From the NCBI GenBank assembly GCA_014898425.1, contig RCSZ01000010.1, forward strand, positions 1,550,001 through 1,614,000: a stretch of DNA of 64,000 nt. The letters are read 5' to 3'. The notes beneath the pieces are model-generated. The model had not been told where the DNA came from. It was given only the letters and a program-made list of their open reading frames with translations, and ran no database searches. Both the position numbers and the translations under genes were made by a program. Source of the DNA: Botryotinia globosa (taxonomy: Eukaryota; Ascomycota; Leotiomycetes; Helotiales; Sclerotiniaceae). This document shows, piece after piece, positions 22,516 through 33,518 of the stretch. Within the stretch, counting starts at the first letter, position 1. Each line of letters opens with the position of its first letter.

Positions 22516-23088
22516 GATTTCGTTGTGCCAATGTGTCTTTGAGATATAATTTAAGTTTAACTGTGATATCTTTATTCATGAAAAGTCGAAGAAGCCGACG
22601 AGTACCGATGAGAGAGAAGCTTAGAATGAAAGAGGAGATCGGGCATGGCGGGGCATTACATTATTACCTGATCTGATCTTAATGATGATGTGTGATTACA
22701 TAATATTCGATAAGCTCTAATCTTCATGTTGAACTGATCGCAAAATGTCTAAAGCAACCTGATGGATTTCTACAACTTCATTCACATATTCCCAGTTTCA
22801 TAAACCGGTAGAGGAAGTATCCTCTATTGCTGCCATAATGATGTGTATCTTGATCAATGTAAGTACAAAGTAGAAAGGATAAGATTTGGGCTTATTTGCA
22901 GCCAATTTTGAAAAGCTCTTATCTAATCTCCTCTATTACAACATTTCTTTCATTCTTGTCAAAATTTGCATTGCTCTTTTCTTTTGCATTAATTTTCCTC
23001 GTTGCAGAATAATCTGTCGCATTCATTCTCTCTCATGCTGCTCTCATTTTCATATTGATCTCCTTTCTTTCCTCATGATTACCAAATC
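22516..23088. promoter_or_regulatory. Divergent promoter region between PNPOx-like gene and LIP2-like gene
   Basis: 573 bases separating two start codons on opposite strands. It is AT-rich, with a pyrimidine-rich leader (22,920-23,080) before the plus-strand start. A shared or bidirectional promoter is likely but not shown. Confidence 0.45.
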
Positions 23089-24276
23089 ATGATTCCTTTA
23101 CCTCCTCCCTCAGTCCGGAGCAATTTCATCCGCCACATTCATCTCAGCGGCGTTACTCCCTTCCACATTGCTCAAACCATTCAATCCACGCTCGTATCCA
23201 AGTTGCTTGCATATAAAAAGGGTATGCCTAATCTGACATCACATTCCCCTTCTGTCTCCTCTCCTACCATAATACTAATCCTGCGCGCAGAATCCTCCGC
23301 TCAGCAAGATCCCGACCTCAAACCTCCCGCGCCAATCCCCACAGTCCTCACATTCCAACCCACGCCCGTCTACACCACCGGGCGGCGCGAACTCCAAACC
23401 CCCCTCTCGGAACCCCTCCTCAAATCTCTTCGCGAACCATTTTCTCCTCTCTCAACCACCCATCTCCCCACCATCCGCAAGCCATCCAGCACCTCTTCCA
23501 AGAAAGAACAAATAGCCGACGTGGTGCAAACCCCTCGCGGCGGTCTCATCACATTCCACGGTCCCGGTCAGCTAGTCATCTATCCCATCATCGACTTACT
23601 CGCATCTCGCAACCTCGGCGCAAAATGCTACGTAAACCTCCTCGAAGAATCCACCATCCGACTCCTCCACAAAATGGGCCTGGAGATCCTCGGACGCACA
23701 GAGAATCCCGGAGTCTGGTTGAACGAAGGCGAAAAGATCGCAAGTCTCGGTGTCCACCTACGGAGAAACGTGAGTAGCTACGGCGTAGGACTGAACATGA
23801 TCATGGAACGAGGCTGGTGGGATCGCATCACGGCCTGCGGCCTCGACGGCAAAAGAATCGTCGGCATCGATGAACAATTACCCGATATAGAAAAACGAGT
23901 TTTTGCCAATCGGCAAGAAAACTGGCGCCCCTCATACAAAGCCATGCTAGAGAACGGAGCCGCGGTGGCACAAACATGGGTCGACGAATTTGCCGCAGGA
24001 CTAGGACGGCTCGACCGCGGCGAGAAGTGCGGGGGGAGTAAAACCGCTAGCGAAAATGATATTATACCTACATCGGATGAAACGACTACGCTGGGAAATG
24101 TCAATGGGACGCATTGGACGGGATGGGAAGATATGCCCGAATCAGTGAAGAATTTGATTCCATTTGATATACGCGGAGGAAACGAATTGAGTATTAGTAC
24201 GGGAGGGGGATATGTGGAATATCGACGGTGGAGAGGAGAGGAGATGCGAATAGATGAATGTGAGAGGGAATCCTAG
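23089..24276 (+). CDS. LIP2: Octanoyl-[acyl-carrier] / lipoyl transferase (LipB family)
   Basis: Single exon of 395 residues. The LipB fold is clear: TTGRRE near 96-101, the signature TPRGGLITFHGPGQLVIYPI at 148-167, GVWLNEGEKIASLGVHLRR at about 208-226 with the conserved Lys216, YGVGLNM at 231-237, and the catalytic Cys250 in DRITACGLDGKRI. The enzyme moves octanoate from mitochondrial acyl carrier protein to lipoyl domains, the first step of lipoic acid synthesis. The protein is longer than bacterial LipB because of a polar insert at about 45-145 and a C-terminal extension with a Ser/Thr-rich segment. The N-terminus (MIPLPPPSVRSNFIRHIHLS) has basic and hydroxylated residues compatible with mitochondrial import. 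The start is the first in-frame ATG after a pyrimidine-rich leader. Confidence 0.92.
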   Translation: MIPLPPPSVRSNFIRHIHLSGVTPFHIAQTIQSTLVSKLLAYKKGMPNLTSHSPSVSSPTIILILRAESSAQQDPDLKPPAPIPTVLTFQPTPVYTTGRRELQTPLSEPLLKSLREPFSPLSTTHLPTIRKPSSTSSKKEQIADVVQTPRGGLITFHGPGQLVIYPIIDLLASRNLGAKCYVNLLEESTIRLLHKMGLEILGRTENPGVWLNEGEKIASLGVHLRRNVSSYGVGLNMIMERGWWDRITACGLDGKRIVGIDEQLPDIEKRVFANRQENWRPSYKAMLENGAAVAQTWVDEFAAGLGRLDRGEKCGGSKTASENDIIPTSDETTTLGNVNGTHWTGWEDMPESVKNLIPFDIRGGNELSISTGGGYVEYRRWRGEEMRIDECERES

Positions 24277-25066
24277 GTAATTACCTCGACTGGGTATCAT
24301 CTATAAGTTTTTCTTATTATTGTACTTGGTCTTATTTTCTTTCATAAGATGATTACTTGGGAGTGTAGTTGATGAGATGGAATGAAATAAAAGATGGGGA
24401 GTTATATATTACATCATTATCTTAATTATATACCTATACCTACTCCCAATCTTCAACTCTACTTCTTCTAGGTTTTCCTTCTTATTCCTGTTCTTGCAAA
24501 TAATAGGGGAGGGAAGGGAAAGATAATGGCTACCTAGGTAGGTATAAATGAAGGGGGGTGAATAACCGAATAAATCTTGATTTCATCTCTTCTCATCTAA
24601 TCTCATTGAAACCCCTCATTATTCCTTCATTATTCCTTCATTCATTCACACACACCAACACGAATCACTTCATAATCATCTATTTAAAGAGTTGGAAAAG
24701 AATTTTCAAGCGTTAATCATAGAACAGCTAGTTAACATCAAGGTATTATTACAAGCACCTACGAAACACGTGGTGAGAAAAGAAAGAAACAAACTCCCCA
24801 ACCTCATCCAATCAATCATCCACTATTATTATCGCTAATGGGAATCTTCGCGAGATCCCCTTACACCATCGCACGCTAATACGGATTTCTCAATCCATTC
24901 GTGAGTTCATTCATATCCATCCAACAGAAAGCTAATCGTGGGTATTGATTAATGGTTACTCATTCGTGTCCATTCTGGTCGCAATGTTGTCATCCAAAAG
25001 GATCGACGTCGTGCTACACATCACAAAATTGTGAGCATCGGCCTCGTCAAAAATGAACATGTACAT
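24277..25066. other. Convergent intergenic spacer
   Basis: 790 bases between the LIP2-like and Sur7-like genes, which converge. It holds 3' untranslated sequence, a TACCTAGGTA palindrome at 24,531-24,540 and short repeats such as ATTCCTTCATTATTCCTTCA near 24,622. No gene. Confidence 0.4.
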
Positions 25067-26095
25067 TTAAGCATAATCATCCTTGACAACCCGACGCTGA
25101 CTTTCGTTTCTGGTGAAGGAGCTATCGTCTCCACGAGTAGCACGTCGCTCGCGTTGGTTGCGGTAGAATGAAAACACACCGCCGCCACCAGGAGTACCTG
25201 CTGCTTCAATGGGAGCATCACGAACAGCGGATGGCTGACTGTCTCGGCGGCGATCTCGGCGACTGCCACCTACGGTTCCTCCAACACAAAGGAGAAGAGC
25301 AGAGATGGCTAAGCATGCCCATGCTGCCCAAGTAAAACCAAAGGCGTAGCGACCGAGACTCGCATTCATATCTGAGCGACGGAACTGGTTGCGGGCTTTG
25401 ACGAATTCGACACTGTGAATTGATTAGATGTGATGAATGACATGACGAGGACAAAAATAACTTACGTCATCAACGAAGCTCCGAGGGTGAACCAAAAGAG
25501 AGCTACCATTGACAAAACAGATCCGGCAAAAGACGCTGCTCTTCCGGTCGCTGCTATGAGCGAAACAAAGAATGCGAAGACTGCGAACAGGAGTCCCATG
25601 AGATAAAACACCCATCCAAATCTCCACATGTAGAAGTAAGAGAAGCTAGTGGTGGATTTGGCATGCGAGCTATATGATATTAGTTACCGTCGCGAATTTC
25701 TAGATTGAGCACCACTTACCCAAGGAGACTAGATGGAGCACCAGAACCACCTCCCACCCAGGCATAACCGAAGGGAAGAGCTGGTACTGAATTGCCACAA
25801 TCGGTGTTTCCGGCTCCACAGACCCTGAAGAAATTCCATTGTGACACGGGTCTGGCGCCGGCAATATTTGAAGTGTCGGCTGTGAGAAATTGCGTTTTGT
25901 CCAAAGGGGTGGTGCCTGTGATGCCACCCAATATCACAAAGAACATGAACATGATGGAAGCACCGAGGAGGACCAAGGAGACCAAGGCCATGATGCCACC
26001 TGCAATTGATTGATGATTAGCTACTCTTCTTGAGAAGAAGTGATTGGAGTAACCACGGATCTTGAAGATAGAGATGAGAACTTACGAGCCGCCAT
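25067..26095 (-). CDS. Sur7/PalI-family plasma-membrane protein, four exons
   Basis: Exons 26095-26086 (only 10 nt), 25999-25720, 25669-25466 and 25412-25067 join in phase to 279 residues starting MAARGIMALVSLVLLGASIM. All introns have GT-AG ends (GTAAG..TGCAG, GTAAGT..TATAG, GTAAGT..CACAG). Four membrane helices lie at about 6-30, 112-136, 143-166 and 189-209. A large loop between helices 1 and 2 contains the Cys pair of this family (Cys64 and Cys71 in RVCGAGNTDCG), and a hydrophilic Arg-rich cytoplasmic tail ends VVKDDYA. In yeast such proteins sit in eisosome-associated MCC domains and influence cell-wall and membrane organisation; PalI relatives act in pH sensing. Which branch this is cannot be decided by eye. 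Confidence 0.88.
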
Positions 26096-26355
26096 GATGG
26101 GAAAAAGGAATTAATTGAAAGGTATTAAGAGTATTCTCTTGACTTGAGCAAGAGGAATGCAATGCAATTGTGAAGAATGATGGGAAACTGTACAAAATGC
26201 CATGTTAGCCTCTCACATTCTCTAATCCAGCCTATCGTAGAAATGAGCTGTAAGGAAAATGGTCAGTGTCGTACAAGCGATACCTTGCCGATCGGTATCA
26301 TGTATCAATCACAGTATAGATCAATCAATTGAATGAAAGGGAAATTACTTGGTCC

Positions 26356-26475
26356 AGATGAATGCAGATGAATGCAGATGAATGCAGATGAAGGGTATCA
26401 AGATTGAGCAAGAAGGCTTCCAAGATTGTACGGAAAAGATAGATGGAGGAATAGATGGAGGAATAGATGGAGGAA
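26356..26475. repeat. Two short tandem arrays (10-mer and 12-mer)
   Basis: GATGAATGCA is repeated about three times at 26,357-26,391. A 12-mer GATGGAGGAATA is repeated about three times at 26,440-26,475. Confidence 0.8.
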
Positions 26476-26748
26476 AAATGGTATGTTTGTTTGAAAGGAG
26501 AGAAGAAGATTGAAAGACAAAGCCACGGAAGCTTTTAATAAGAGTTGAAAATTTAGTACTGTACATCAAGTATATTTCATGTGCTAAGAATAAGAACCAA
26601 GGGGAGGTGGGAGCGGGCGGGCGGCAGTTACGGCGATGACGATAGCAAGTTAGCTTTCACTAGTAAATAATTGGTCAAGTGAGGTTTAGTTTGACTTGAC
26701 GCTTGACGACTTGACGACTTGACGACAGGAAAGTTGAGAGTTGAGAGT

Positions 26749-26808
26749 TGATTTGGATGTTGATTTGGATGTTGATTTGGATGTTGATTTGGATGTTGAT
26801 TTGGATAT
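26749..26808. repeat. 12-bp minisatellite, about five copies
   Basis: Unit TTGATTTGGATG repeated about five times, the last copy diverged. Confidence 0.85.
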
Positions 26809-27118
26809 TGACTTGATATTATCAATTGAGAATGACCAAGAACTTAGTCAGTAGAATTAGAAAGGAAAGAAACTATGAGGTAGAGGTGAAGGTGGAGGTG
26901 AAGATGGCAGTGATGCGATATGATGTCTATGTGTATATGTGTATATATGTATATATATCTGTGTGTATGTGTATGTATATGTGTATATGTATAATTCGTG
27001 GATTTCAATCATTTACTTAGACATTGCGCTTGGCTGTTTCTCTTTCGGTTTCTTCTTCATCTATCTTTTCACTCCATACAGATAGATACAGGTCAAACAA
27101 AGATATTGGACAGAATTG

Positions 27119-27150
27119 ATGTTGATGTTGATGTTGATGTTGATGTTGAA
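27119..27150. repeat. (TGATGT)n hexamer microsatellite
   Basis: About five tandem units of TGATGT. Confidence 0.85.
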
Positions 27151-27378
27151 ATACGAGTAATGAATCCATCCAGGTGAAAACGAGTGTCGAGAGTGCTTTG
27201 ACACCTTGATTACATAATTATGCCATTGACCGATGAAGCTGTTGACATTTTGATATCTGGATGATGTGGCTGAGGGACGTGATCGATCATACGTCATAAT
27301 GGAGTGACTAGGGATCAATCCACTGCACTGATCGACTTTTAGGAAGATGCACGATCCACTCGACCGATCTAAGATTAA

Positions 27379-27508
27379 AGAAGTAAGAAGAGAGAAGTAA
27401 GAAGAGAGAAGTAAGAAGTAAGAAGAGAGAAGTAAGAAGTAAGAAGAGTGAAGAGTGAAGAGTGAAATAAGAAGTAAGAAGAGTGAAGAGTGAAGAGTGA
27501 AGAGTGAA
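27379..27508. repeat. Purine-rich tandem repeat (GAAGTAA / GAAGAGT units)
   Basis: 130 bases made almost only of A, G and T in units GAAGTAAGAAGAGA and GAAGAGT. The GAAGAGT part is the reverse complement of the ACTCTTC heptamer array upstream of the otubain gene. Confidence 0.85.
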
Positions 27509-28106
27509 ATGACAATGTCGCAAACCAAGTAATCCGATAGTATCGATACTTAGGTATTACAATCTACAGCAGATACTTAGTTCATCCGATAGCTTGATTT
27601 TCCGCCAGAATTAATCAAGTTATTGCGACTGTACCATCGGATGATTCAATGATAGATTCTTGATTACCTCATACTCCCCCTTATTAAGCACAAGGAGTGG
27701 TGTCAATCAATATCATAGAAACGTGACTATCACGAGGACTAGTTTGTAGGTAATTAGTGAGCGGAACCGTTTGCAGCAGATATGGCCTTTGGTATTTGAT
27801 CTTACCGATAGTCAATGAATGAATGACTAAGTAATTCTTGTTTACAAATATACCGCACGTGATAGGTTCTTTATGCTTTTTATCTGCATCTGGTGATCCA
27901 TCTCCCATAATCATCATATGTATGATATATATGATATGTATGATCTCCAATAATATGATATCCAATACTCTCATCTTTCCCGAATCCATCGGAATATACA
28001 ATAATCACGAGTTTAAGATACATATAGGTATACGAAGGGAGGTAATACTAATCACAATTCAATACACACTACGGAGAAAAGCCGAAGTAATTATAAAATT
28101 ATAAAA

Positions 28107-28150
28107 TCGAGCGCAGCGAGGACTGGGGGGTTTGGGGGCTTGCCCCCATC
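28107..28150. repeat. GC-rich hairpin cluster in AT-rich DNA
   Basis: A 40-base GC-rich island (GAGCGCAGCGAGG, then a run of G, then a GGGGGCTTGCCCCC hairpin) sits abruptly in AT-rich sequence. It resembles GC clusters of fungal organelle genomes, but the origin is uncertain. Confidence 0.55.
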
Positions 28151-29395
28151 AATAACAAGATATATATCATCGATTGAATCAAATCATTCATTCTAATCAG
28201 AACGAGATCTTTCTTAATTTTAATAATAAAGAATGAGACATCAATCCAATGGCAGAATAAATATCTCAAGGCGGTGAGGTCATTGAAGAATGAAATGGTT
28301 TACTGACGAGGACACCACCTTGTTATTCCTTCTCATTTCTCAACATCATATCATTTTCGAGAGTCCAAGGAACCATTCTACTTGTCTATATATCAAGCTG
28401 ATACATCCAGAAATATACAAATAGTTGCGAAAAGGATGACAAGATTGATATATTCACGAAATAGAAAGGAATAGCTACGCTTCTCACGATAGATTCAAAC
28501 GGGGATTCTTACTCTTTTCAATTCAGATACATCTCAACTTGAAGTGATTCTTATCATGATATTTCAACATATATTATTGACAAAGGATCTACAAAGAATC
28601 ACCAGTATGCAAAAGTCTGGCCGAAAATGCTCAAAAGATACTATCAATCAAATCGACAATCTTTTACCCTCACGAGGTTTCAATCTGCATATCATCGTTC
28701 GATGAAGCATTAGAAAGTGTCGGATCCGAATCAAACCATCTGTCTACTTTACCTAGATACTTCCAAGACAATCATCTTTCAAAAACGAGCAACGTTACAA
28801 ACACTCGACGCGCAAAGGGGAAAAATCAGATTCATGCAGGGACAATCAATACCCTACCACATGATCCTACTTTGAATTTCCGAAGCACTACACTACTGTA
28901 ATGGCTATATACAAATCTCAACATCGTTTAAAGTAAATGCTCAAGGATACGGATCATCCCCGAACCCTTACACCACCCAATTTCAACACAACCACTCGGT
29001 CCGTTCCGAACGGGAAAACTACATCCCACCTATGAACATCTCGGTCCCAAGCTTCAATCCTTCACCATACGATAACCGAGTCTCTGGGACACAATCCGGG
29101 TCTTGCATCTTCCGGGGTAAGATTTCAGGAAGGTAGATTTAAGAATGGAAATCTGACATACTCTTTTGGAAGTATCTCCGTTGCTTATGCATCGGATGGA
29201 TACGAATTGAGTAAGGGTTGGATACTCTTCAATGCCACGCATACTGGATGCGAGATTGTGTGTAACGGTGCGGTGGATAGCCGAGTGCACTTGAGTACTA
29301 GGTAGGTATGTAAACCTTGCGGCAGGAGATCGACACGTCTTTGATGAATCCACTTGGATTGAAGGATTCTTAGGGCTAGATTTTACCCGTTTTTA

Positions 29396-29429
29396 TGGAT
29401 GGATGGATGGATGGATGAATGAATGAATG
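29396..29429. repeat. (GGAT)n/(GAAT)n microsatellite
   Basis: Tandem GGAT units passing into GAAT units. Confidence 0.85.
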
Positions 29430-29632
29430 GAATGTAAGTTTATAATGGATTCATTCTTTTCGGTTATAATCTTCGGGGAAGTCTCCCTAGAGCTTTCTGC
29501 AAGTATATCTTTTCCGAGATCCCGGGCGTGAATTTTTTCTCTTGTTTTTATACTTTCATGTGGAATCCCTCAAGGGTTGGAAAGTTGATGGTAGAAGAAC
29601 TAGATATGGATCTTGGAAAATTAGTGTATTTA

Positions 29633-30319
29633 GGGCTAGTTTGGATGCAAAATCCGCACTGAATCTATTGAAATAATCCACTCTTTATATTACCACGGAT
29701 TCCGTGGTGATAATAATCTGTTTCAAAAAGAGTAGATTATTAATCTGTGGTTTTATGATTTGTATATCAAATCTGTTATAAAATCTATAAAAATAAAAGA
29801 AAGTAGAGTATATATATAGTATATATATAAATTAGATAGAGTAATTCGAATTTTCAATTTGTTATTATTATTTAAATAATTGAATAAGTGAATGTAGGGA
29901 TAGCTTTATTTAAATTTAAATATAATTATAAACTTTAATTTAAAATAAATCTATAGCTTTAAACTTTATTTATTATAATTTCAGGTTTTATTTATTAAAA
30001 CTTTAGATTTTAAAGTTTATAAAGATTTATAAAAAGAGTGGATTTTTTTAGTGGATTTAGTGAAGCCTATTTTTTCTAATTTTTGTTTTCAATTTACACT
30101 TTTATTTTTCTATATTAATTTATTGAAAAATATGGATTATTTAATATCATTTTAAAATGATTTACTTTTTTTTTATCTCAAAATATACTAAATTTATTGA
30201 AATATAGATTATTTGATAGAATCTACAATTTGACATCCAAATATGAATTCAAAATCTGTTTTCAAAAAGAGCGGAATATTCAACAGATTCAGTGTGGATT
30301 TGTACATCTAAACTAGCCC
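29633..30319. mobile_element. PIF/Harbinger-type MITE, 687 bp, TTA target duplication
   Basis: Ends are inverted repeats of about 57 bp with mismatches: left GGGCTAGTTTGGATGCAAAA, right end complement GGGCTAGTTTAGATGTACAA, continuing through the shared CACTGAATCT. Flanks are TTA on both sides (29630-29632 and 30320-30322). A 3-bp TWA duplication and termini starting GGGC are characteristic of PIF/Harbinger elements. The interior is very AT-rich and has no coding capacity, so it is non-autonomous or RIP-decayed. Confidence 0.85.
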
Positions 30320-30807
30320 TTAATCGCTCATATGAATTCAACATCTCAAATAGATTCAATATTCCACGCGGATTAACCTAATCACTCAGGTGAACACAAT
30401 CTCTCAAGCGCACGCAATATCTCAAGTGGATTTAATCGCTCATGTAAGTTCTATAGATTTCTGATTAATGATAGTTTTATATCAAGTGTCTTAACAAAGT
30501 TCTATTTACTTGTTTCATATTATATATCTAATCCCCAATCTCCATAATTCACTCATTCCTTAAATATCGGTTCAAAAGCTCTATTTTTTTAAGAAAATTA
30601 TACAATACAATATAATATAATATATTACTAGATAATATAATATAATATAGTATAGTATAATATATATCCACTTTTTCTTGGCGAATTATATCAAATAGAG
30701 ATATTCATATATATATAGAAATAGAATTCTATATTATAGATTAAAACAAAGCTACGTATTTTAAACATCTCCCCCCTTGTATCGAAATATTAAAATATAT
30801 AAGAATA
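30320..30807. other. AT-rich spacer between two MITEs
   Basis: Nearly 500 bases of AT-rich DNA with ATAATATAATAT runs around 30,602-30,665. Nothing coding was seen. Confidence 0.4.
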
Positions 30808-30809
30808 TA

Positions 30810-31385
<576 letters not shown>

Positions 31386-32732
31386 TAATTCTTCGCATTT
31401 TTTTGGTGTTATTAATGTAGTGTTTATTATATGTAGGTTTTGAAATTGAGCGGTTTGTTTATTTATTTGGGTTTTTTTGTTTAGATAGATAGATGAGTGG
31501 AAAGCTAGGGGTTTGTGGAGAATTTGAATTTTGGGGGGGTTGAGGGTTTGGGTTTGGGTTTGGGGGGGTTGAAATTGGAATTGTAGTTGGAATTGTAGTG
31601 AGATGAGGTGGATGGGGTTTTGAAATGGTTGGGGAGTGGGGAGAAGTGAGAAGTGAGAAGTGAGAAGTTAAATGTATATATTTGTTATTAATATTTAATA
31701 TGTAATCTTACATATATATATAAGAGTATTATAATATTTGAATATATGAAGCTAGGATATGTAAAGTTGGGATATGAAGTCGAATATGAGAGAGTGTATA
31801 TATATGGAGTGGGTTGGTTAGTTGGATGGTTGTAGTTGTTGGAATGGTTGGTTGTTGTTCGGGTAGTTGTTGGGATAGAGTGAGGAGAGGTAAAGTGAGG
31901 AGAGATAGGGAATTGATCATGGAGTTTTGGGGGTTATGAGGGTTGGGATATTTGTAATGTTTTAGGGTGAAGGAAGAGGAGGGGAGAGGAGGGAAGGGGG
32001 GATGAAAAAGATAGAGATGAGTGGATGATATAAGGGGAAGGGAGGGGAGAAGGGAGGTAAAGAGGCGGAAATAGAGAGTATAAGGAGATGAGTATTGAGT
32101 ATTGAGTATAGAGTGTAGGATATTAAATATTAAAAATATAGTCATTAGTATTAAAAGAATTTTTAGAAATAAATAATAATAAATTTATATATTGTGTGAT
32201 TTATATATAAATAGATAGATAGATGAGATTGGAGATTAGAGATTGAAGATTAGAGAGTAATATAATAAAAGTAATGGATATAGTATGGAAATTGAGGATG
32301 TAAAGGGAATAGAAATAAGGGATGATTTGGTTTGATTTTATAGATTTTGGGACGGAGAGGAGGATGAGAGAAAAAGAAAAGAGGGAAGAAGGGAGAGAAG
32401 GGAGGGGTTAAAGAAAAGGCTTGGTTTTGGGTTTGGAGTGCTGGTGGTGATAGTTCTTTGTGAATTTGACAGGGGATGGGATGGGATGAGATAGGATAGA
32501 ATAGAATAGTCGGAAATAGTATTCCAGGAATCATAGTATTCCAGGAATCATAGTATTTAAGGAATAATATTTAAGGAATAATATCCATGAAATCCAAAAA
32601 TCAAATCCAAAAATCAGACTCGAAATCAAAAATAACAAGCGAAATTCCTTCCTCGTTCAAGAAAATTCGCAAAGCTAGATATCATGTTCTCAAATCAATT
32701 TCCTTACTCTTTTATCGCAGAATCTAGTTGGC

Positions 32733-32758
32733 GAGAGAGAGAGAGAGAGAGAGAGAGA
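32733..32758. repeat. (GA)n microsatellite
   Basis: About 13 GA units. Confidence 0.9.
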
Positions 32759-33407
32759 TGAGTTTTTGAATAATGAACACTGAATACTGAATACTAAGGA
32801 GAGCTATTTGAAAGATTCAAGATTCAATACTGGGAGGCTAGGAGCTTGAAATCTCAAAGCAAAAGGGGGTGGGGGGGTATATAAAACAAATAGAAGAGAT
32901 TACAAAGAAATTCCCGTGGAAGAGTTCAAGCGGGATTTGGATATTTGGGAGATGGTCGAGTGCTGGATAATTGGATATCAAATATGAATAGGTGGTTGGT
33001 AGATAAAGAAGAGAGGAAAGTGAGGAAATCGATGGGAGATGTGATGTTTGGATTGATTTTGGGATGATTATTATTATGATTGTTTTGCTGAAGGTTTAGA
33101 CGGTGTTATGTGTTAGATATTAGATATTATTGCGATCTCTCTAGTGCTTATTGTGAAATCTTTATATATATTATAAATATGCTGTATACTATTTCCTTTA
33201 TACTAAAAATCCTGAACGATAATAAATATTACATTATACAATCTAGACCTACAACTCAAATTCACATTCGTTATCTTTAATTTCCCTGAAAGAGAAGAAT
33301 AGAAAACTATCTTGGAGATTCCTCGAGAAAGATTTAATGATTTATTTGCTTTGAATTTCTAGAATAGTTGGGGTAGATATTGATAGTACTCACTATTCTA
33401 TTATCTA

Positions 33408-33518
33408 CAATATCAATATCAATATCAATATCAATATCAATATCAATATCAATATCAATATCAATATCAATATCAATATCAATATCAATATCAATATCAA
33501 TATCAATATCAATATCAA
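33408..33518. repeat. (CAATAT)n hexamer microsatellite, about 18 copies
   Basis: A perfect or nearly perfect hexamer array of 111 bp, followed by degenerate CAGACAGAAAAA units to about 33,575. Confidence 0.95.

Larger units (their letters stand above)
26096..29629. other. Repeat-rich gene-free region
   Basis: About 3.5 kb upstream of the Sur7-like gene without a recognisable gene. It is dominated by short tandem repeats (listed separately) and A/T-rich unique sequence, with a GC-rich cluster at 28,107-28,150. Frames at 27,061-27,528 and 27,308-27,523 merely translate the repeats. Confidence 0.5.
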
